A DNA stretch of 64,000 nucleotides from Teredinibacter sp. KSP-S5-2 (GTDB lineage Bacteria; Pseudomonadota; Gammaproteobacteria; Pseudomonadales; Cellvibrionaceae): NCBI RefSeq assembly GCF_032773895.1, contig NZ_CP120416.1:2168001-2232000 (forward strand). The letters run 5' to 3'. This document shows positions 53,836 through 63,767 of the stretch, piece after piece (positions within the stretch are counted from its first letter, which is position 1; each line of letters opens with the position of its first letter). Below the pieces are notes generated by a model. The model saw only the letters and a program-made list of their open reading frames with translations, did no database searches and was not told where the DNA came from. A program made the position numbers and the translations under genes.

Positions 53836-55593
53836 TCAAAACTCTTCCGAATCTGGGTAGCTGAATTCAAGTTGTTTTTCCAACCAGGGCAGATATCCAG
53901 GGTTGATATCCAAACCAGCCCGTCTCAAACGAATGTCTGTTACCGGTGAGGACATACAGATATCAATTTTCTCTTCATCAAAATAAACCCCTCCAGATTG
54001 CATTAGAAAATACTCTAATGTGTTTCTCGAGTGATTCTCGTCCTCAAGTAAAATAAAAAACACAGCAATCAATGTTGCACAATTCCAGGCAACATTTTGA
54101 CAATAGAGCGATTCTCCGCTTAATTGCTTGGCATGATAAAACCAGGGTTCAAATTGTGATTGAATGTTGTTAAAAGCGATTAATTGTGCTTCCGATAACA
54201 GGTGTTTTTGTAATCGCAAGCGTACCTTTTGTTTTATTTCACTATCAGCCCACTCTTCAAGTGTCGCCGAGGTGTCTTCCCCTTCAGAAATATATCCGCT
54301 GAGAACCTCAGGCATTCTGTCGTCCACTTGAAATAAGGTAGTGAATGACTGAAAAATATCATGCAAGTAGAGACGTTCATCCAGCCCGGCACACCACAAT
54401 ATTTCCGGCAATTCCATGCGCAGTAAGATATTAATCAAATAAGCCAAACCTGCAACCTGGGTTGTTTCAAAATCATCATCCAGTGGTTCGGTCTCATCAA
54501 CGTATGACGATATCTTGACCGGAGGTTTTTCTTTCGAAACTGAAGTTATTGAGTTTGTTTTTGAATCAACAAGATGATGTTTATGTAATTTCTCTAGTGT
54601 ATCGGCATTTTCAGCAGAGGTATTGTTTTCCGCCTTATTAATCCCTCCATCAAGATTAGGCTCAATTCTGGAGTTTAATTCTCTTTTTAATGTCAGTTCG
54701 CTTTCACCAGAATTTGCATTCGTCTTAGTTTGAGTTTTACTAACAATCTCAAAATCGTCATTTTTTATAGGCGGTTTGTGATGTTTCCCTCTGCTTATCA
54801 GTTGATAAGCTTGATTAATTTCTTCCTTATTGATAGTTTTCTCGCGCTCTGCTGCAGAATTAATCTTCGAATCAGATTTTGAACGAATCGAACTTGATGA
54901 TTGATCGGAATTAAACCTTTTCGACTTCGTTTGCTTACGGGACAAATATTGCTTAATTCGTTTTTTGGCTTTAACTGCTACAGGTTCATCGGTTTCGTTT
55001 TTCAGTTTTTGACTGATGCGAGTGGCGGTTTCCACCTCAAGCAACTCGATACATTGCTCTAACACCGCCATTCGATCCAGATATTTCATTACGGAAACAA
55101 TCGTATCGCCAGTACTTTCTCTGACTTCGGACCATAGATTTTTCAGAGGAATATGTGGCTCATCAAACCAAATTTGTTCTGGAGTAAGCGTGGTATGCGT
55201 TTCTGGAACTGGTGTCAGGTAGTAAATTAACACCGCAAGATAATGGGCGCAATTATTAAAGACGATAACCTCATCGTGCATATCCGGAAGTAAACGCTGC
55301 TCTATACTTTTATCTAATACTTGCTGCTCAATACGCGCACATAATTGCTGGGCACAATACTGAATAAGCGAATTGTCCTCTAGTGCCAGCTTATCTAATG
55401 ACCACTGAATATCCACCTGCCTAATTTTTATCAGGGCATCTGCACCAAAATTATGGTGTAGTCGCTGGGACAATGCCTCCAATATATGTGGAATAAAAAC
55501 TCGCTGAGCACTAAGTAAGCACTCATCCTTGAGCGATGCATATTCATTCGCCAGATCAACATCCAAATCCAGCTGATTAACCCGTATATTCAC
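53836..55593 (-). CDS. Contractile injection system tape-measure-like protein
   Basis: 585 residues. The first 100 residues (RVNQLDLDVDLANEYASLKD; RVFIPHILEALSQRL; ALIKIRQVDIQWSLDKLALE) match the N-terminal pattern of the CIS tape-measure family, in which a beta-strand, helix and 'iriDrLeldLG'-like strand open the protein. A charged low-complexity middle (about 200-375, rich in Ser, Lys, Asn, Glu) and a helical C-terminal region follow. It is shorter than phage-type tape measures. It lies 26 bp after the 826-residue accessory gene and before the DUF4157 cargo gene. Family call moderate. Confidence 0.6.
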   Translation of the reverse strand: MNIRVNQLDLDVDLANEYASLKDECLLSAQRVFIPHILEALSQRLHHNFGADALIKIRQVDIQWSLDKLALEDNSLIQYCAQQLCARIEQQVLDKSIEQRLLPDMHDEVIVFNNCAHYLAVLIYYLTPVPETHTTLTPEQIWFDEPHIPLKNLWSEVRESTGDTIVSVMKYLDRMAVLEQCIELLEVETATRISQKLKNETDEPVAVKAKKRIKQYLSRKQTKSKRFNSDQSSSSIRSKSDSKINSAAEREKTINKEEINQAYQLISRGKHHKPPIKNDDFEIVSKTQTKTNANSGESELTLKRELNSRIEPNLDGGINKAENNTSAENADTLEKLHKHHLVDSKTNSITSVSKEKPPVKISSYVDETEPLDDDFETTQVAGLAYLINILLRMELPEILWCAGLDERLYLHDIFQSFTTLFQVDDRMPEVLSGYISEGEDTSATLEEWADSEIKQKVRLRLQKHLLSEAQLIAFNNIQSQFEPWFYHAKQLSGESLYCQNVAWNCATLIAVFFILLEDENHSRNTLEYFLMQSGGVYFDEEKIDICMSSPVTDIRLRRAGLDINPGYLPWLEKQLEFSYPDSEEF

Positions 55594-55619
55594 GTTACAA
55601 CATCCAATAACGTTAAAAG

Positions 55620-58100
55620 TTACAAGTTTAACGTTCCCTGACGTTTACTTGCAGGCCCCATTGCTATGGTGGTCGCCGCGACATCGGTGATTTTGGCTTT
55701 GGTTAAGCGGTTATTTTTCAATGACGAAGCAGCAGATTTTCGCACTTCGGTAATCAGTTTTTCCTCATTTAATTTGGTGCGAACAAAGGGTGTTTCGGAT
55801 TTTTCAATGGCACTCAGTAACGGTTTGGAGGCTTTCTCTATCACGTTTTCCGATACTTCAAAGACTTCTTCAATCGCGACATAAAATTCCTCTTCGTTAA
55901 TGTCATCCGGGCGATAAACCAGAGATTTTTCTGCCGCTTCTTCCGGTCCAATTTCCAGATACTCCCGTACCGAAGCAATGCCCGCAGCACCTAGCGCATC
56001 TACGGCAAGCGAAAAATGCGCTTCGTTGCCGCTCTCCCGTAAACTCTCCAGTTTAATATCATCAGCCAATACAGTGAGAAAATCCGCAGTGGTTTTACGT
56101 GCAAGCGGTTTCACCGCCATCGATTTACGTAAAATTATATCGCTGCTGAACTTGCCGTATTTTTCATCTGCACCGGGGGGCATCATCTGCAAAGCACGAC
56201 GTGAAGGAATGAGCAAATAGCTATTTTGTCCAGGTAAACCCAACACAAGTCGGTGAGTAGCATTACTTATCGATTTTGAATCAGACAATACGGCTTCCAA
56301 TGCGGCTTTATGAAAACCCTCATGACTAACGTATTCGACCTTATCATAGGTTAACCCCGAATGATGCATATGTGCATCCAGGTTACTGCTCAACAGTAGT
56401 TCAGCTCCAGCTTTGTTCAAAGGTAAACTTTTAACCGGTTCACCATCACCTATCTGAGTTAGGTCAGGTGCGGTAATTTCCGATTGATTTTTCACACAAC
56501 AAATCCAATCAGCAAAATTGGCGGCAACACTGTCTATTCTCGGTAGGCCAAATTGACTTCCCCAATGGTGTAATAATGGGCCCGTTACAACATGCCGACG
56601 GAGTCGCCAGGGATTAATCGCCAGAATTTTTCCTTTTTCGTTCAATGTCAGACAACCAAGATAAACGCCATGCTCTCGCTCACAACAACGTGGCCCAGGG
56701 TAAACAAAACCCTGACACCATTTTTGAAACAGCGTCTGGATTAACACATTGAGTTTTGACGTGTCTTTACTGTCCCAATTCACATTAAACAACGCTTGCC
56801 ACACTACCCGACAAAGTGCCCAGGCAACAATTTGACGGTGAGTATTTCCGGCGGTGTTACCAGAGATATCCACATCGAGAGAATCGAAAGGACCGAGCGA
56901 TGAGCGCATCCAACCATGTAATAATGAAACGGCGGTAGCCTTTAAACCACATCCGGGTTCTTGATCAATAATCTTCTGAATAAATTCAAACGGTGAACGG
57001 CAAGATTTGGCTTTGGCCGCAATGGGGTTTATTTCACGGGTATCCAATAAAAAACTGGCAACGGTTGGCTTATCTTCTGATAACTGGGCAACAACAACAA
57101 AAGACACTTCCACGCTTTGTTGATCGGCAAACAGCGGTTCCAATCGAATTTTGTTAAACCGTATAACCAGTTTTTCTCCTTGATCCGAGGGTGCTTTCAA
57201 TTCAATTGTGTTACCAAAAGGATATAACCAATGACTTTCTCCTGTGTCCAGTAGCACTTCACCACCAGTAAAAATATAACCGGGCAACGGTGTAAACTTC
57301 AGTTCTAAGGTGCCACCATGCAATCGTAAAAATTCTTCTTTTTTATCCGCCATTACCTTTGTATGAGGTTGAAGCGCAATCGCATCGACAATACCATTTT
57401 CGCTGCTCGATATAGTGACCTTTGCATTGAGCTGCTCTTCTGTTATTGGGTTATCTGGAAAGAACAAATCACAGTCCGCGCCCAACTCCTCACACTCCTG
57501 CTTTAACTTAGCAAGCGCTTCACAAAAGTCATCCAAAGGCGACTCTTCTTTTTTATCTGGAATTGGCACGACACACAGCTTGGTGGTTTCCCGTATACTG
57601 GAATAAGCATATTGCGCACTGCTTGTTGCACAGGCATCCTCAAGAACCGGGAGTGGGTCTTCCGGTATTTCCACATACTTCAGCATTAACGCTGCTTTGC
57701 GAACGTTATCGCCCAGATTTTTTTTGGGGCAAGGATCGTTCTCGTTTTCTTTTCCCGAAAGGATCTGCTGAATGACCGGGTCGCGCTTATCGATCAACTG
57801 GGTTTCGCTCACTGACTGAGGGCACTCCACAATCAAATCATTACCGCAACAATCAAGTGCATACCCTTCGGATAATTCTATTCGTCGCTTACGGTCGTCC
57901 CAGGTGGTTCTTAACCCCCATACCACACCATCTCCCAGTGCACGATTGGTTAACTGGCGCTTCATGCGTAAATAGGTTTGCTCCCGACGTAATTCTTTTT
58001 CGGTTAAAAACATCCCATCAAAAAATTCCGTTCTGTTCAGTCCACCGGGGAAAGCATCCGTCACGCAGGGATGGCAAAATTTCTTTTTGTTAGTAAGCAT
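55620..58100 (-). CDS. eCIS-associated accessory protein, paralogous N-domain
   Basis: 826 residues; its ATG overlaps the upstream stop as TAATG, with GGAG in range, so translation is coupled. The N-terminal region (about 18-105: FFDGMFLTEKELRREQTYLR, MKRQLTNRALGDGVVWGLR, GYALDCCGNDLIV) shows the same pattern as the protein at 59500, suggesting a common domain. A Cys-rich stretch and a long unassigned body follow. No membrane segment or signal peptide. I do not know the family's name; proteins with this N-terminal pattern occur in eCIS-type loci. It could be a baseplate attachment, fibre-like or cargo-adaptor component. Confidence 0.6.
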   Translation of the reverse strand: MLTNKKKFCHPCVTDAFPGGLNRTEFFDGMFLTEKELRREQTYLRMKRQLTNRALGDGVVWGLRTTWDDRKRRIELSEGYALDCCGNDLIVECPQSVSETQLIDKRDPVIQQILSGKENENDPCPKKNLGDNVRKAALMLKYVEIPEDPLPVLEDACATSSAQYAYSSIRETTKLCVVPIPDKKEESPLDDFCEALAKLKQECEELGADCDLFFPDNPITEEQLNAKVTISSSENGIVDAIALQPHTKVMADKKEEFLRLHGGTLELKFTPLPGYIFTGGEVLLDTGESHWLYPFGNTIELKAPSDQGEKLVIRFNKIRLEPLFADQQSVEVSFVVVAQLSEDKPTVASFLLDTREINPIAAKAKSCRSPFEFIQKIIDQEPGCGLKATAVSLLHGWMRSSLGPFDSLDVDISGNTAGNTHRQIVAWALCRVVWQALFNVNWDSKDTSKLNVLIQTLFQKWCQGFVYPGPRCCEREHGVYLGCLTLNEKGKILAINPWRLRRHVVTGPLLHHWGSQFGLPRIDSVAANFADWICCVKNQSEITAPDLTQIGDGEPVKSLPLNKAGAELLLSSNLDAHMHHSGLTYDKVEYVSHEGFHKAALEAVLSDSKSISNATHRLVLGLPGQNSYLLIPSRRALQMMPPGADEKYGKFSSDIILRKSMAVKPLARKTTADFLTVLADDIKLESLRESGNEAHFSLAVDALGAAGIASVREYLEIGPEEAAEKSLVYRPDDINEEEFYVAIEEVFEVSENVIEKASKPLLSAIEKSETPFVRTKLNEEKLITEVRKSAASSLKNNRLTKAKITDVAATTIAMGPASKRQGTLNL

Positions 58101-59485
58101 TACGATCTCCTTTCAACGGCGAAATGACAGTTATCACTGTCGTCGGTGTAGGTACAACAGGGGTTTTCACTGTGACATATAGCGTCCGGCAAGCATTCCA
58201 CCAACGTAACCAGATTAGAGCCCAGGTTTTCAATAAAAATACTGAAAATTTCAGGTCTGTCGTATACCTCATTGGTCTCCGGATCAATGTCACCGTTTTC
58301 CGATGCCTGCAATTCAAAACGATATTGATCCGCGGTGCTGTACAACACCTCGCAAAAATAGCTTTTAAAGCAGTTGCGAACACGCCATTTGGTTTCACAA
58401 CTGATTTCAAGTAGCGGCGCACATTCACCAGATTCATCATAACGCGCAGCGGATTTGTTTTGGCATCCACAACCTGAAGCAGAAAGAATGTTAACACTTG
58501 CTTGGTTCGAACTACCACATCCGCAATCCCTGCTTTGACTGGTTTGACGTTTTTGATCCATAACGTATAAATTACCGAAAGCTTCTGAATTGCTCATCCG
58601 CTGCTCTCCTTTACTCAATTGTTGTTTCTGCAAGGCTGTGTTGGACCGCTGCGAATAATTTTGAACATTAAGTTGTGTTACTTCAGGGCTATTGAAGTTC
58701 GCATGATTTAAGTTCGCATAGTTGATATTCCGGTTAAGGGTTCTCTGCGATTCCAGGGATACAGGTTGGCTGATTTGCTTCTGCTGCACTAGCTGCTGGC
58801 GGATCTGTTTTGGTGTGCCCTGCGGTATCGACACCGTATTGTTTTGCTCAACGGACTTGATATCACTTCTTGTCAAACTTTCCTGTAGTTGTTGTTTTTC
58901 AGTTCCCAAAAGAGAACGTGCCGCCTTACTCAGGGAAAGCAAATTAGAAAGCGATGGTTCAGGGAATTTTCCGGTTTCCGGGTTACGCTCCGCTTTATAC
59001 GTTTGACTGCCAACCGGGTACATATGGCTAGAGAGCGCCAGTGCCTCATAAAATAATTTAGATGCTGAGGCATTGAGTACTTTTTTCTCTGCTCCGGAAA
59101 AGGTTTGCGCTTCACCCTGGGGTATTCGATTATCCGGCTTTTCTTCGGTATTCAAACTTCGTGCATAGCCTTCCAGAAGAGGCATAAACAATCGGGCACC
59201 ACTTACCGCGCCTTTTTTCGCCACACTGGACGAGGCCCCCACCAGGGTTAGAATTTCTTCCATGGAATCCATATTGATGCCTTTAACCAAATTGGCAAAG
59301 GCATCCGTATTAAAGCGTTTATTTAACCTGGCTGAGCTTGTAGTGTCCGTAAGCGGTTCACCGGTTGTATTGGCTTTTGCTGTTGAACCTGTTTTTGTTG
59401 TACCTGCCGCACTCCCGGTTTCCGTTTTTGAGGATGAGGTTTTAGTACCGGTAGTGCTGGAAGGTTTTTCTGTATCCGATGACAT
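58100..59485 (-). CDS. Ser/Thr-rich eCIS-locus protein with Cys-rich C-terminus
   Basis: About 461 residues from ATG 59485, chosen because AAGGGG lies 6 nt upstream (59492-59497); GTG 59500 is also in frame and would overlap the upstream stop. Residues about 1-50 are Ser/Thr/Gly/Lys low complexity. A helical region (about 60-180) and a Gln/Asn-rich linker (about 190-300) follow. The C-terminal 100 residues are Cys-rich (RDCGCGSS, SGCGCQNK, ISCETKWRVRNCF, NPCCTYTDDSDNC). No family recognised. It sits between the two paralogous accessory genes and overlaps the next gene by 1-3 bp. Possibly a sheath/tube accessory, linker or cargo protein. Confidence 0.6.
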   Translation of the reverse strand: MSSDTEKPSSTTGTKTSSSKTETGSAAGTTKTGSTAKANTTGEPLTDTTSSARLNKRFNTDAFANLVKGINMDSMEEILTLVGASSSVAKKGAVSGARLFMPLLEGYARSLNTEEKPDNRIPQGEAQTFSGAEKKVLNASASKLFYEALALSSHMYPVGSQTYKAERNPETGKFPEPSLSNLLSLSKAARSLLGTEKQQLQESLTRSDIKSVEQNNTVSIPQGTPKQIRQQLVQQKQISQPVSLESQRTLNRNINYANLNHANFNSPEVTQLNVQNYSQRSNTALQKQQLSKGEQRMSNSEAFGNLYVMDQKRQTSQSRDCGCGSSNQASVNILSASGCGCQNKSAARYDESGECAPLLEISCETKWRVRNCFKSYFCEVLYSTADQYRFELQASENGDIDPETNEVYDRPEIFSIFIENLGSNLVTLVECLPDAICHSENPCCTYTDDSDNCHFAVERRS

Positions 59486-59499
59486 AATATTCCCCTTCA

Positions 59500-60837
59500 C
59501 TACGGATTATTAAATGGTGGTAACTGCATAACAAAGTCACCACTGCCACCATCAACGGCTAACCGAAACCGCCACTGAAATCGATATGGACGCAACTCTC
59601 TTAACTGGTTATCGACAATCGGGTGGATATCGGTGGCTTTGTACAGGTGGTAAATTTCCCCGTCGGTCAGGAAATTTCGTGTGTTGTCTATGGCAACAAT
59701 TAACGCAGGGCCAAAACCTTCAAAATCACTGACGTATTCAGTACGCACATTTCGTTCTCCCGGTTCTGTCCAACCGGTTTCACCCAATTGACGCAAGGAA
59801 AAACTCTCCTGTTCGGAAATACTATTCTCCGCAACATTGCCACTTAAACGAAGAATCATGTGATATCTATTTTCACCCGGATCGGGTTTTCGCCATAACA
59901 CTTCGATAATGTGCGGTGCGTTGTCATCCGCCTCGAAATCTTTATATAGGTTGGCAAGGAGGTATTGAATGGTTTCTGTCGATAACAAAATGGGAGGCGG
60001 CTCACTTACCTCGGTTGGTTCCAGCGAGACAACATCACCCGCAGGATTCTCGCCGTTATCAAGCGCGGTGTTTCGCGCTTCCGGGTCGGTGATGACATTT
60101 TCCGTTTTCGCGACAAAACAGCCCAAACGCAACCATTTCACCGTATCATCCGATGGGCAACCCGCTAAAATGGATTCACTTAAGCCACCAATTAAATCCA
60201 GACGGCCTTCTTTGTCTAATAAGGATTTTTCTATCTGATTTTTACTGGGGAATAAATGCTGTTCTGATATTGTCTGAGCTTCAGATAACGTCATTAAGGT
60301 CAGTTCATATTCTTCACTGACTCGCCCGTATTCACACCCGCCTTCAGCACAATTGCATATATCCCGTGGCGCAGGCTCGGGGTTACGAGGTGTTTCGACG
60401 TAACGAATAAGCACACAGAAGGTGACTTTGCCATCGCCTAACCAATCATTTTGTGGCCAGGTGGTTAGCGGGTCGGCTTGATAACGCCGCATGTATTCCG
60501 CTTTAAACCAGGCATCCACATCAATGCACTGGTCAAAGCCGACAATAATTTCCCGGCCACAGGAATCGATCGCCGCACCGCGATGTACTTTTAATAATGT
60601 CGGACTGGCCGAATCGTCATTTGGCAGGCTGATCTTTAAACCACACAACACGCCTTTGCCGTGTAAACGTTGATTGTGAAACCGATGTTTGCCTACGTTA
60701 TAACGTTGTTCGTCAACGAAATCCGATACGCCTAAATGCTTGCCAAAATAATACCGCAGGCGGGTAAATCCAGCCGGGAGGCAACCACAATTCCCCTGGT
60801 TGTATTCACTTGGTTTGTTACAGTCCCAGACAGACAT
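59500..60837 (-). CDS. eCIS-associated accessory protein, shorter paralogue
   Basis: 445 residues from ATG 60837, preferred because AAGGAG lies 9 nt upstream; the frame opens at 60864. The N-terminus is Cys-rich (WDCNKP, GNCGCLPAG). The domain at about 25-110, LRYYFGKHLGVSDFVDEQRY, KHRFHNQRLHGKGVLCGLK and GAAIDSCGREIIVG, matches the 55620 protein segment by segment. A C-terminal domain (about 310-445) is beta-rich and has no counterpart there. It lies 61 bp after the NHL-tail gene in the same operon. Probably a structural or adaptor component; name unknown. Confidence 0.62.
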   Translation of the reverse strand: MSVWDCNKPSEYNQGNCGCLPAGFTRLRYYFGKHLGVSDFVDEQRYNVGKHRFHNQRLHGKGVLCGLKISLPNDDSASPTLLKVHRGAAIDSCGREIIVGFDQCIDVDAWFKAEYMRRYQADPLTTWPQNDWLGDGKVTFCVLIRYVETPRNPEPAPRDICNCAEGGCEYGRVSEEYELTLMTLSEAQTISEQHLFPSKNQIEKSLLDKEGRLDLIGGLSESILAGCPSDDTVKWLRLGCFVAKTENVITDPEARNTALDNGENPAGDVVSLEPTEVSEPPPILLSTETIQYLLANLYKDFEADDNAPHIIEVLWRKPDPGENRYHMILRLSGNVAENSISEQESFSLRQLGETGWTEPGERNVRTEYVSDFEGFGPALIVAIDNTRNFLTDGEIYHLYKATDIHPIVDNQLRELRPYRFQWRFRLAVDGGSGDFVMQLPPFNNP

Positions 60838-60898
60838 GATCAGTTTCTCCTTCCGGTTTGACATCGCTCATTCAGGTTAAAACGATGTGATAAATCGG

Positions 60899-63730
60899 TT
60901 ACAAAAATATTTGAGGCGTTCTTCCCGGTTGACCGGTAAAACTACTGGTTAATTTTTTCACATACTGGTAATTCGAATTGCCGATAATTTCCCGGCCTAA
61001 TACCGGTTTTAGTTCCGGTTGATATTGATAAGGCACCACCACCGGCCCCTGACCTAACACCAAAGAATTGGATGGCGTATTGCCTAACTGAATATCGATA
61101 CCAACGCGAGACTGCAAGCCAACACGCGAGTAAGCGTAGATAACACACAAATGATATTGCGTATGGGCTGGTTTCATTAATTCGATAATGTGTCGAATAA
61201 CCGGTTCCAGTTTTTGTCGCTCACAGTCATCATCGAGATAAACATAGATCGTAAACTTGTGGGCGTAAGGTGCATCGTCACAGCTGACACTATCTAAACG
61301 GGAACAACCCAGGCGGCCGGTTTGTCCCACCACCAATGCTTGTGATGGCCGGTACTGAAAACCTTCCATTATTTGCGGCTGCCTGCCGGTATAAATTTCA
61401 ATATAACGCTGCAGGCTTGGCCCGGTACCACGTTTTTGAAACAGCTCTGCTGCTTCCAGTATTAATTGTCTACGTCTTGCTAACGGCCAACTGGGGTCAA
61501 ACACTAAACCCAACCAGGTCGAAAGAAACTGTAACCATTCTTCGTTGGTAGTCTCCGGGTTAAGTAATCGGGAAACGCTTTCGTAAGCGGCTTCAATATC
61601 GGTTAATTTATTTTCGAACAACGCCAGAAAGCGTTCGATAAAGAGTGAGCCCGTTGGGTCTAAACGATTTTCCCGGCGGGAGAACAACGCAGGCAACATT
61701 CGCAAATAGGAGAACCTGGGGGTTTGAACTCTCAATGCATGAATACTTGGCGTATTTAAACTGAATTGATGGCGCTGTCTGGAAACAGTACCGAAAACTT
61801 TGAGGCGCAACCAAATGTATTGACCGCGATCTGTTGCTTCCGCAGGTGCGGAATAAAATTGTCGCCAGTTGGCAAAATCGACGCTGCCTTGAATGGCTGA
61901 ATCCTTCAACCATATTTGGCCGATATCGCTGTTCGGCTCAATATCCACAAAAGTCAGTTGTGCATTACTCCCAGGAAGTGGATCAAGGCTTTCAACAATC
62001 ACCGGTTCGTTTAACAACGTTTGATGATCAAAGCTGGATAAGTTGCCGGCAAACAGTCGCCCACTGGAAAATACACAAGTTAAATACGATGTGGAATAAT
62101 CCCCTTGCGTAGCAGCACTTAAGGTGATTTTTCTCAGCCCTTCATCCAGTCCTTCAATTATGATTCGACTGACATCATTGCCCTGTCGAATAATGTATTC
62201 GTCTCCGGGTTGAAAAAATGCGGCAATACTGTGGCTGATTTCCTTACTGTGAATATGCCCTTGTTTTTTATTGGAGTGTAAATCCAAAGTCTGGCCAGGA
62301 GTCAGCTCCAATAGCAAACGTGGTTGTCCGTAAAAATCATCCTGCCGGGAGGTGGTTTTGTTGGTTCTCCGTTTTATATAAACACGCGCACCTGCTGTAT
62401 ATAACCGCTGCACACCGTAAAGCGCAAAATCCGCTGTGACGGGTGCAATATCACTCACAGTGTGCGTTTCTTTATCCCCCAAGCCATTATCAAATTCTAT
62501 TTGATCGTTAATGCGTAATTTTCTTGCCTGTTGACCCGGCAAATAAAATTCATCGATTTGATCGGGGCCAGTATTCTGTATCGACAGTTTTGGCATCACC
62601 CGCTCAAAAGGCCCCTGCTGTTGCCGTAGCCAGCGCTGTGTATCCGATTGCACTAAACGGGTGTATGTTATCGACTCGGTATTGGGTTCAAATTCAGCGG
62701 GTATGGCAACCGGATTAATCGGAGCCCAAATGCGTCGACCGTCCACAACCGGCTCGTCCGATGCGAAACTTTGTATATGCGCCTGGGTTCCCTGCGGAAA
62801 TTCCGCTTGCACCGCAAGTTTATGCCAGTGGCAGTGATAGCTTCGACTGTCGATGGCTTTGCTATACAGCTCACCACTGACCACAAATTGGATCGGTAAT
62901 GGACGTCCACCCTGAAATGGGTTGTTCAATGCATGAAACGCAATATCGTGCAGTGGTTCGCCACTGGCGGTCATATGTTGCAATCGTGGTCGCGTTAAAT
63001 CCAACACCGCCAACGAAGAATCCGCCAACACGGCAACAGCAACAATTTCCGGCTGAATACCCTCTGCCCTGGGCGTCAATGTATGTGGTTCCCAGGTAAC
63101 GGGAGTAAAACTGGAAAGGTAATGGAAACGATGATCAAAAATATGAATTTTAATTGCCGCACGATCGACCACATAAATCCGACATTTTTTTTCATCCACG
63201 GCGACATGAACCGGCTCCACCATTGCGCCGTTTTTGTCACCCGCTAATGGACGCCCCCAGTCATCAACCTCACCCAAGGTGGCCACCACCGTACCATCTT
63301 CCGGTCGAATTACCTGCACACGATGGTTTGCGGAATCCGCAACATACAACCAGTCACGACGATCAACCGTGACACTGATCGGTGTGTTAAGGCAACCGGT
63401 ATAGTGTCCAGGGCCACTGATATTTTCCACCGGTTGAAAAACATCAGTGCCAATTTTCTGTATTAATAATTGATGTTTTTTACTGTCTACCCGATAAACA
63501 TTGCCCTTACTATCGGCAACAGGTTCTGATGCAAACCAGGCATTGTTATTCTGCCAATACTCCGGTAACAAAGGCTCCAGTTCGATAACGTTACGGTGGG
63601 CATCATAAATAAGGTGTTTGAGTGTAACCTTTTCCTGCCAGTCTTTTTCGTAGGTCAGCGAAATCCACTGCGCATTATTGGGGTCTAACCCAATACGTTG
63701 TGCATCCTGAAAAACAGCAGACTGACTCAT
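60899..63730 (-). CDS. NHL-repeat / phage-tail-type baseplate protein fusion
   Basis: 943 residues; GGAG 8 nt before the ATG. The N-terminal 300 residues contain NHL-like propeller repeats (LYVADSANHRVQVIRPEDGT; IYVVDRAAIKIHIFDHRF). A beta-rich middle follows (about 400-620). The C-terminal part (about 650-820) is a tail-protein-I-like domain: FSYLRMLPALFSRRENRLDP, FLALFENKLTDIE and WLQFLSTWLGLVFDPSWPLARRRQLI, as in the family of eCIS and phage-like tail proteins. The end (about 820-943) covers a Y.P..LG.E..G-type terminus. It probably forms baseplate periphery, with the propeller outward. It follows a partial gene upstream by 37 bp. Confidence 0.8.
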   Translation of the reverse strand: MSQSAVFQDAQRIGLDPNNAQWISLTYEKDWQEKVTLKHLIYDAHRNVIELEPLLPEYWQNNNAWFASEPVADSKGNVYRVDSKKHQLLIQKIGTDVFQPVENISGPGHYTGCLNTPISVTVDRRDWLYVADSANHRVQVIRPEDGTVVATLGEVDDWGRPLAGDKNGAMVEPVHVAVDEKKCRIYVVDRAAIKIHIFDHRFHYLSSFTPVTWEPHTLTPRAEGIQPEIVAVAVLADSSLAVLDLTRPRLQHMTASGEPLHDIAFHALNNPFQGGRPLPIQFVVSGELYSKAIDSRSYHCHWHKLAVQAEFPQGTQAHIQSFASDEPVVDGRRIWAPINPVAIPAEFEPNTESITYTRLVQSDTQRWLRQQQGPFERVMPKLSIQNTGPDQIDEFYLPGQQARKLRINDQIEFDNGLGDKETHTVSDIAPVTADFALYGVQRLYTAGARVYIKRRTNKTTSRQDDFYGQPRLLLELTPGQTLDLHSNKKQGHIHSKEISHSIAAFFQPGDEYIIRQGNDVSRIIIEGLDEGLRKITLSAATQGDYSTSYLTCVFSSGRLFAGNLSSFDHQTLLNEPVIVESLDPLPGSNAQLTFVDIEPNSDIGQIWLKDSAIQGSVDFANWRQFYSAPAEATDRGQYIWLRLKVFGTVSRQRHQFSLNTPSIHALRVQTPRFSYLRMLPALFSRRENRLDPTGSLFIERFLALFENKLTDIEAAYESVSRLLNPETTNEEWLQFLSTWLGLVFDPSWPLARRRQLILEAAELFQKRGTGPSLQRYIEIYTGRQPQIMEGFQYRPSQALVVGQTGRLGCSRLDSVSCDDAPYAHKFTIYVYLDDDCERQKLEPVIRHIIELMKPAHTQYHLCVIYAYSRVGLQSRVGIDIQLGNTPSNSLVLGQGPVVVPYQYQPELKPVLGREIIGNSNYQYVKKLTSSFTGQPGRTPQIFL

Positions 63731-63767
63731 GTTTATTCTCCGACCTTGATGTCCATTATCAACACCG

